The notes beneath the pieces were generated by a model. It saw nothing but the letters and a program-made list of their open reading frames with translations. It searched no databases and was not told the DNA's origin. DNA of 64,000 nt, taken from Bacillota bacterium (GTDB taxonomy: Bacteria; Bacillota; Clostridia; Acetivibrionales; DTU013). The stretch covers positions 1 through 64,000 of the forward strand of contig JAEXNT010000026.1 of assembly GCA_023439545.1 (NCBI GenBank), read 5' to 3'. Positions 61,576 through 64,000 of the stretch are shown here, one piece after another. The position numbers and the translations under genes are program-made. Position 1 is the stretch's first letter; each line of letters starts with the position of its first letter.

Positions 61576-63018
61576 TTAACTCACAGCTTCATCGCATATC
61601 GCCAGTTCGAACCAGAAATTGCTCCCCTGGCCGAGAATGCTTTTCACTCCGTAACCGGCATGGTGCTGGTCAAGAATGGTCCGGACTATCGAAAGGCCCA
61701 GGCCGGTGCCGATCGCCGCGCGTTTATGCTCTTTGTCGATCTTGTAATACCTGTCCCAGATTAGCGGCAGCTTATCCTGAGGGATTCCTTCGCCGGTGTC
61801 TGTCACATCGATCAGAACCTTGCCGTCTGAGCAGCTTTGCCGGACTGTTACCGATTTATCCTTTCCGGTATAGGTAATGGCGTTATTTACGAGGTTGTAC
61901 ACTACCTGCGATATCCTAAGTTCATCAGCGAATACGAAGACGTTTCCATCATATATGAAGCGTATTGAATAACCATCCTGATCGGTGAGCTTTGCGTACC
62001 TTTTCAATATTTCCTTAATACTGCCCGTAAGGTCGAACCTGGCCGGGGCAAGCGGCTGTGTGCCGGACTGGAGCTTTGATATGTCAAGGACGTCGTTTAC
62101 CAGCGAAGTGAGCCTCTTCGCCTCGTCAATGATGATCTGTATGTTTTCCTGCGTGTTTTCGCCGGGCAGGTCGCGCATGACTTCGGCATAACCCGTTATC
62201 ATTGTCAACGGCGTCCTGAGGTCATGCGATATATTGGCTATCAATTCTCTCCGGAGGCCCTCATTCCTTGAAAGCTCCGTAGTAGCGTAATTCAAGGTAT
62301 TCCCGAGTTCAGCTATCTCTCTGTATTCAAATTCATCGAATCTTACATTGTAATTGCCCTTAGCCAGCTCCCCGGCAGACGCGGTTATATTTATGATCGG
62401 CTTCGCCAGCTTCTTTGAGACAAGCAGTGCAAGAAGCAGAGCAAGGACAAGCATTATGCCGGTTACGTACACGAGCTGCGTGCGGATAGTCTGTACTGTC
62501 TCATCCAGAGGGGCTATATTCCCGTTCAATATGATTATGGCTGCATTCGAGCCGTCTTCACGGGCTGCGAGCTTTGTATAAACGGCGATGTACATTTCCT
62601 GCCGCGGCCCGCCCTGTTTGCCGCGCATGCTATTGGCGCCGTAATCCCGGCTGCCGTCCAGCCAGTAAAGATATGAGCCTCCGTTTGCCTTTGACGTATC
62701 GATAAGGTTTGTCAAATTCAATGAGGACATCATCATACGCTTTATTGCAGGCATGAAATCCGACGAACTGAGTACGCTGCCGTTATCATCCGCAATAATA
62801 ATGGATGAATTGCTTTTGACCGCATAGGCTGTTATAAAGGTTTCCAAATCGTCACTGTTTATGTTTTTAGCAATATCGGCAGCAGAAGCTTCTATCGAAT
62901 GGATCTTTATGGCTTTGTAAAAGCTGTTCATAAAAACGACCTGAAAAAGCCACAGCAATACCAGCGCTGCAGCCGTAAACAAGGCAAGATAACTGAAAAG
63001 TCTCCACTTTATACTCAT
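61576..63018 (-). CDS. Sensor histidine kinase with HAMP domain
   Basis: Protein of about 480 residues. Two transmembrane helices (about 7-30 and 175-200) flank an extracytoplasmic sensor of about 140 residues. A HAMP domain follows (KPIINITASAGELAKGNYNVRF), then HisKA with the phosphorylated His in ANISHDLRTPLTMITGYAEVM, and the HATPase boxes (NLVNNAITYT, DTGEGIPQDKL, GTGLGLSIVRTILDQH). It is the partner of the response regulator gene immediately upstream. The start is uncertain: ATG 63018, or a TTG at 63039 that would overlap the regulator gene. Confidence 0.92.
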   Translation of the reverse strand: MSIKWRLFSYLALFTAAALVLLWLFQVVFMNSFYKAIKIHSIEASAADIAKNINSDDLETFITAYAVKSNSSIIIADDNGSVLSSSDFMPAIKRMMMSSLNLTNLIDTSKANGGSYLYWLDGSRDYGANSMRGKQGGPRQEMYIAVYTKLAAREDGSNAAIIILNGNIAPLDETVQTIRTQLVYVTGIMLVLALLLALLVSKKLAKPIINITASAGELAKGNYNVRFDEFEYREIAELGNTLNYATTELSRNEGLRRELIANISHDLRTPLTMITGYAEVMRDLPGENTQENIQIIIDEAKRLTSLVNDVLDISKLQSGTQPLAPARFDLTGSIKEILKRYAKLTDQDGYSIRFIYDGNVFVFADELRISQVVYNLVNNAITYTGKDKSVTVRQSCSDGKVLIDVTDTGEGIPQDKLPLIWDRYYKIDKEHKRAAIGTGLGLSIVRTILDQHHAGYGVKSILGQGSNFWFELAICDEAVS

Positions 63019-63022
63019 TCTC

Positions 63023-63703
63023 TCAATTTTCAGCTTCAAAGCGATATCCGACCCCTCTCAGCGTTACGATGAACCGCGAATATCCGGCAAGGTCCTGGCG
63101 TAAAAGCTTGATGTGGGTATCCAGTGTCCTTTCGTCACCATAATAATCATAATCCCATACATTTGTTATTAGATTCTCCCTGGTAAGAGCCTTGCCCCTG
63201 TTTTTGACCATGTAGAAAAGCAGATCGAGCTCCTTTGGGGTCATTTCTGTCCGTTTTCCATCTATATAAACAAGCCTGGAAGCAAAGTCGACTGTTAGTC
63301 CTCCAAGTGAAACCGGTTTGTCTTCGATACCTCCGGAATTTCCCCTTGTACGTCTTAGTATCGCGTCTATCCTAAGCATCAATTCCCTCGGTGAAAACGG
63401 TTTTACGACATAATCATCTATCCCGAGCTCAAAGCCGTTGATCCGATCATATTCCTCACCCCTGGCCGAGAGCATCAGTATGGGTGTCTGCCTGGTCTTG
63501 CGTATTTCCCTGCAGGTGGAAAAGCCATCGAGTTCGGGCATCATTATATCGAGGATTATTATGTCGAAATCCTGATCCCTGCAGAGCCTGACAGCTTCCA
63601 TACCGTCAGATGCTTCCGTAACCTTGTGACCCTCGAAGTCGGCATATTTTTTTATAAGAGCCCTTATTTTTTCTTCGTCATCAACGATCAATATCCTGTA
63701 CAA
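63023..63703 (-). CDS. OmpR/PhoB-family response regulator
   Basis: Protein of 226 residues. Receiver domain with acidic pair DDEE, phosphoacceptor Asp in DIIILDIMMPELDG (about residue 52) and Lys in VVKPFSPRE. The C-terminal winged helix is ELDLLFYMVKNRGKALTRENLITNVWDYDYYGDERTLDTHIKLLRQDL. TTG start with GAGGTCAG upstream. It forms an operon with the histidine kinase. Three phased TGTGA repeats upstream may be its own binding site. Confidence 0.94.
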   Translation of the reverse strand: MYRILIVDDEEKIRALIKKYADFEGHKVTEASDGMEAVRLCRDQDFDIIILDIMMPELDGFSTCREIRKTRQTPILMLSARGEEYDRINGFELGIDDYVVKPFSPRELMLRIDAILRRTRGNSGGIEDKPVSLGGLTVDFASRLVYIDGKRTEMTPKELDLLFYMVKNRGKALTRENLITNVWDYDYYGDERTLDTHIKLLRQDLAGYSRFIVTLRGVGYRFEAEN

Positions 63704-63760
63704 AATCTGACCTCGTTAAAGCTTGATTTTATTCCTGTACTTAATATTCTTGCAAAATAA

Positions 63761-63787
63761 TGTGACGGATTTGTGAAGAGAGTGTGA
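63761..63787. promoter_or_regulatory. Three TGTGA direct repeats with 11-bp spacing
   Basis: TGTGA starts at 63761, 63772 and 63783 (TCACA on the minus strand). One helical turn between copies is the arrangement that OmpR/PhoB-type regulators recognise. It lies about 60-85 bases upstream of the response regulator start. Confidence 0.6.
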
Positions 63788-63796
63788 CTTTTCATA

Positions 63797-63852
63797 GAAA
63801 ACGCCATGTAACGCTGAAGTGCACTGGCGCCTTACGCTGACATGGCGTTTTC
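63797..63852 (-). terminator. Hairpin terminator of the gene entering from the right
   Basis: GAAAACGCCATG (63797-63808) pairs with CATGGCGTTTTC (63841-63852) around a 32-base loop. On the minus strand the arm ends in TTTTC. Confidence 0.6.
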
Positions 63853-63893
63853 GCAACCGGTTAAGTTTACGTATTGTTTAAAACTGTTTCAGA

Positions 63894-64000
63894 CTAAAGC
63901 GCGGTCACCGAAGTTCCGGTCGATGCTGCCGAAGGTGTGCTGGAAATTGTGCCGCCGGTATTACTGTTCGTGCTGCCTTGGTCAAAACCGCGCATCCCGC
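63894..64000 (-). CDS. C-terminal end of a Gly/Ser/Thr-rich protein (partial)
   Basis: The frame is open from the right edge to a TAG at 63894-63896 and reads GMRGFDQGSTNSNTGGTISS, then TPSAASTGTSVTAL. This low-complexity tail resembles the end of a secreted or surface protein. The 5' part is outside the window, so the product cannot be named. The two-component genes downstream on the same strand are separated from it by a hairpin terminator. Confidence 0.5.
   Translation of the reverse strand, partial: GMRGFDQGSTNSNTGGTISSTPSAASTGTSVTAL

Overview
This window looks like the chromosome of an anaerobic, endospore-forming, flagellated Gram-positive bacterium of the class Clostridia. The evidence is gene content and order: YwmB-murA-spoIID-spoIIQ-spoIIID-mbl-flhO-flhP follows the order known from Bacillus subtilis. 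There are also yabG, a gerA-type germination operon, S-layer-homology (SLH) proteins, a relative of the iron-only hydrogenase regulator family, strong Shine-Dalgarno sequences and frequent GTG/TTG starts. I see no rRNA, tRNA, CRISPR array, insertion sequence or prophage.

Layout. 0-3.6 kb: an M-box (Mg2+) riboswitch cut by the left edge, a soluble MgtE-N/CBS protein, an Nramp-related Mg2+ transporter, then a cluster of DnaA boxes and a LiaF-like membrane protein. 3.7-5.3 kb: shikimate-kinase-like protein, a small hypothetical, and a prepilin peptidase. 5.4-14.8 kb: a long hairpin element, then two very large secreted fibronectin-III/SLH proteins. 14.9-24.9 kb: the sporulation, envelope and flagellar-rod block. 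24.9-33.8 kb: a cysteine-cluster protein, a YcdB/SLH protein, YabG, a cytidylate-kinase-like protein, a TM1266-like regulator, a MerR/TipAS remnant, an aldo/keto reductase and a GH3 beta-glucosidase. 34-37.8 kb: gerA-gerB-gerC. 37.9-43.5 kb: cardiolipin synthase, a MutS2-like protein without Smr, a TetR/alpha-beta-hydrolase pair and a DUF1294 protein. 43.6-47.3 kb: a CheB-CheR-PAS-kinase fusion. 47.4-50.8 kb: an ABC-F gene behind a leader peptide and two terminators, then an FMN-binding lipoprotein. 50.8-56.3 kb: an AT-rich ABC exporter, a small remnant, and a VCBS-like plus DUF3160 pair. 56.3-61.6 kb: a GGDEF/HD-GYP protein behind a c-di-GMP-I riboswitch, an unknown membrane protein, and a MATE pump with its MarR regulator. 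61.6-64 kb: a two-component system and the 3' end of another gene.

How the genes work together. Several units carry visible control circuits: M-box with Mg2+ transport; c-di-GMP aptamer with a c-di-GMP enzyme; TetR and MarR palindromes over their own promoters; a LacI-like palindrome before the beta-glucosidase; 11-bp-phased repeats before an OmpR-type regulator; and a probable ribosome-sensing attenuator before the ABC-F gene. The central block groups genes for the mother-cell/forespore interface (SpoIID, SpoIIQ, SpoIIID) with cell-shape (MurA, Mbl) and flagellar-rod genes.

The least explained signals are the DnaA-box cluster far from any dnaA gene, the ABC-F leader, the apparently leaderless MutS2-like gene, and two kinds of long intergenic hairpin. 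Everything here comes from reading the sequence; no database search was run.
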